Source: Verrucomicrobiia bacterium
Lineage (GTDB): Bacteria; Verrucomicrobiota; Verrucomicrobiia; Verrucomicrobiales; Akkermansiaceae
NCBI GenBank assembly: GCA_030432565.1
Contig: JAUIGV010000011.1
Location: 117,726-181,725, forward strand
Direction of reading: 5' to 3'
Length of the DNA: 64,000 nucleotides
The number at the start of each line of letters is the position of its first letter. The stretch's first letter is position 1. The notes beneath the pieces are model-generated. The model did not search any database and was not told the origin of the DNA. It worked only from the letters and a program-made list of their open reading frames with translations. This document shows positions 63,906 through 64,000 of this stretch, piece after piece. A program made the translations under genes and the position numbers.

Positions 63906-64000
63906 GGAAATGGCATTAGGCGGAGAGAATGAATTTCCCTTGCGATAGCATGAAGGATGCAGGCAGGGATAAAGCCACGAAAACAGATCAGGTTCCCTAG

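Larger units (their letters stand above)
58517..64000 (+). mobile_element. Left part of an integrative element in tRNA-Tyr
   Basis: The element starts at the tRNA-Tyr anticodon loop and runs past the window edge. It contains a tyrosine recombinase next to the attachment site, a large GAF/cyclase-like gene, a convergent unknown gene and a possible small membrane protein. The sequence from about 60 kb is visibly richer in A and T than the housekeeping region. The intact tRNA-Tyr with the right attachment copy should lie to the right of this window. No conjugation or phage structural gene is visible in this part, so the kind of element is not known. Confidence 0.75.

Noticed and set aside
1..64000. 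CRISPR array
   Set aside because: No regularly spaced short direct repeats were seen; repeats found are tRNA copies and protein-level modules.

Overview
The window looks like a chromosomal stretch of a Verrucomicrobiota bacterium. The signs are paired planctomycete-type cytochrome c/DUF1549/DUF1553 and DUF1501 genes (two pairs), a prepilin-like set resembling the 'Verru_Chthon' cassette proteins, a lysine/alanine-rich H1-like protein, ECF sigma factors, and moderate-to-high GC. This placement is inferred from family content; no 16S rRNA gene is present.

Region 1 (1-5.3 kb, minus strand): an ECF sigma factor cut by the window edge, a tRNA-Leu/tRNA-Val/tRNA-Leu array, three prepilin-like proteins, galE and a rhomboid protease. 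Region 2 (5.4-13.9 kb, mixed strands): lysA, a second ECF sigma factor, a secreted protein, 5-formyl-THF cyclo-ligase, apaG, thiD, a small outer-membrane beta-barrel, a DMT permease, a ThuA-domain protein, an M20 peptidase and a small lipoprotein. Region 3 (13.9-27 kb): housekeeping genes trxB, ftsH, an RlmI-like methyltransferase, recG-recJ, an NDH-2-like dehydrogenase and an MFS transporter, with small secreted or unknown proteins and the H1-like protein between them.

Region 4 (27.1-55.2 kb) is the most unusual part. A DUF1549/DUF1553 + DUF1501 pair comes first. An opposite-strand alpha-2-macroglobulin-like gene of about 2000 residues follows, without the thioester cysteine. Then comes a co-directional, almost gapless ten-gene run (37,225-55,224): a second DUF1549/DUF1553 + DUF1501 pair, a 725-residue TPR protein, a 2375-residue TPR protein, ExbB, two ExbD, a single-pass Pro-rich protein, a membrane-anchored DUF4159 protein and another TPR protein. 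The layout suggests a proton-motive-force-driven envelope machine with very large periplasmic TPR scaffolds coupled to surface or periplasmic c-type cytochrome and DUF1501 proteins. Its job is unknown. The two large TPR proteins share an acidic beta-type module (DxDxD-type loop) that I cannot assign to a named family.

Region 5 (55.2-58.4 kb): a PNPOx-like flavoprotein, a VTT/DedA-type membrane protein, an ATP-grasp ligase and a DUF3738-like lipoprotein. Region 6 (58.5 kb to the end): the left part of an integrative element inserted in the anticodon loop of a tRNA-Tyr gene. Only the displaced 3' half of the tRNA is in the window. The element carries a tyrosine recombinase, a 893-residue GAF/coiled-coil/class III nucleotidyl-cyclase-like protein, an unknown convergent gene and a possible small membrane protein. 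This cargo could be a signalling or defence module, which is inference only.

Where the longest reading frame begins before a plausible signal peptide or domain start, I moved the start inward and say so.
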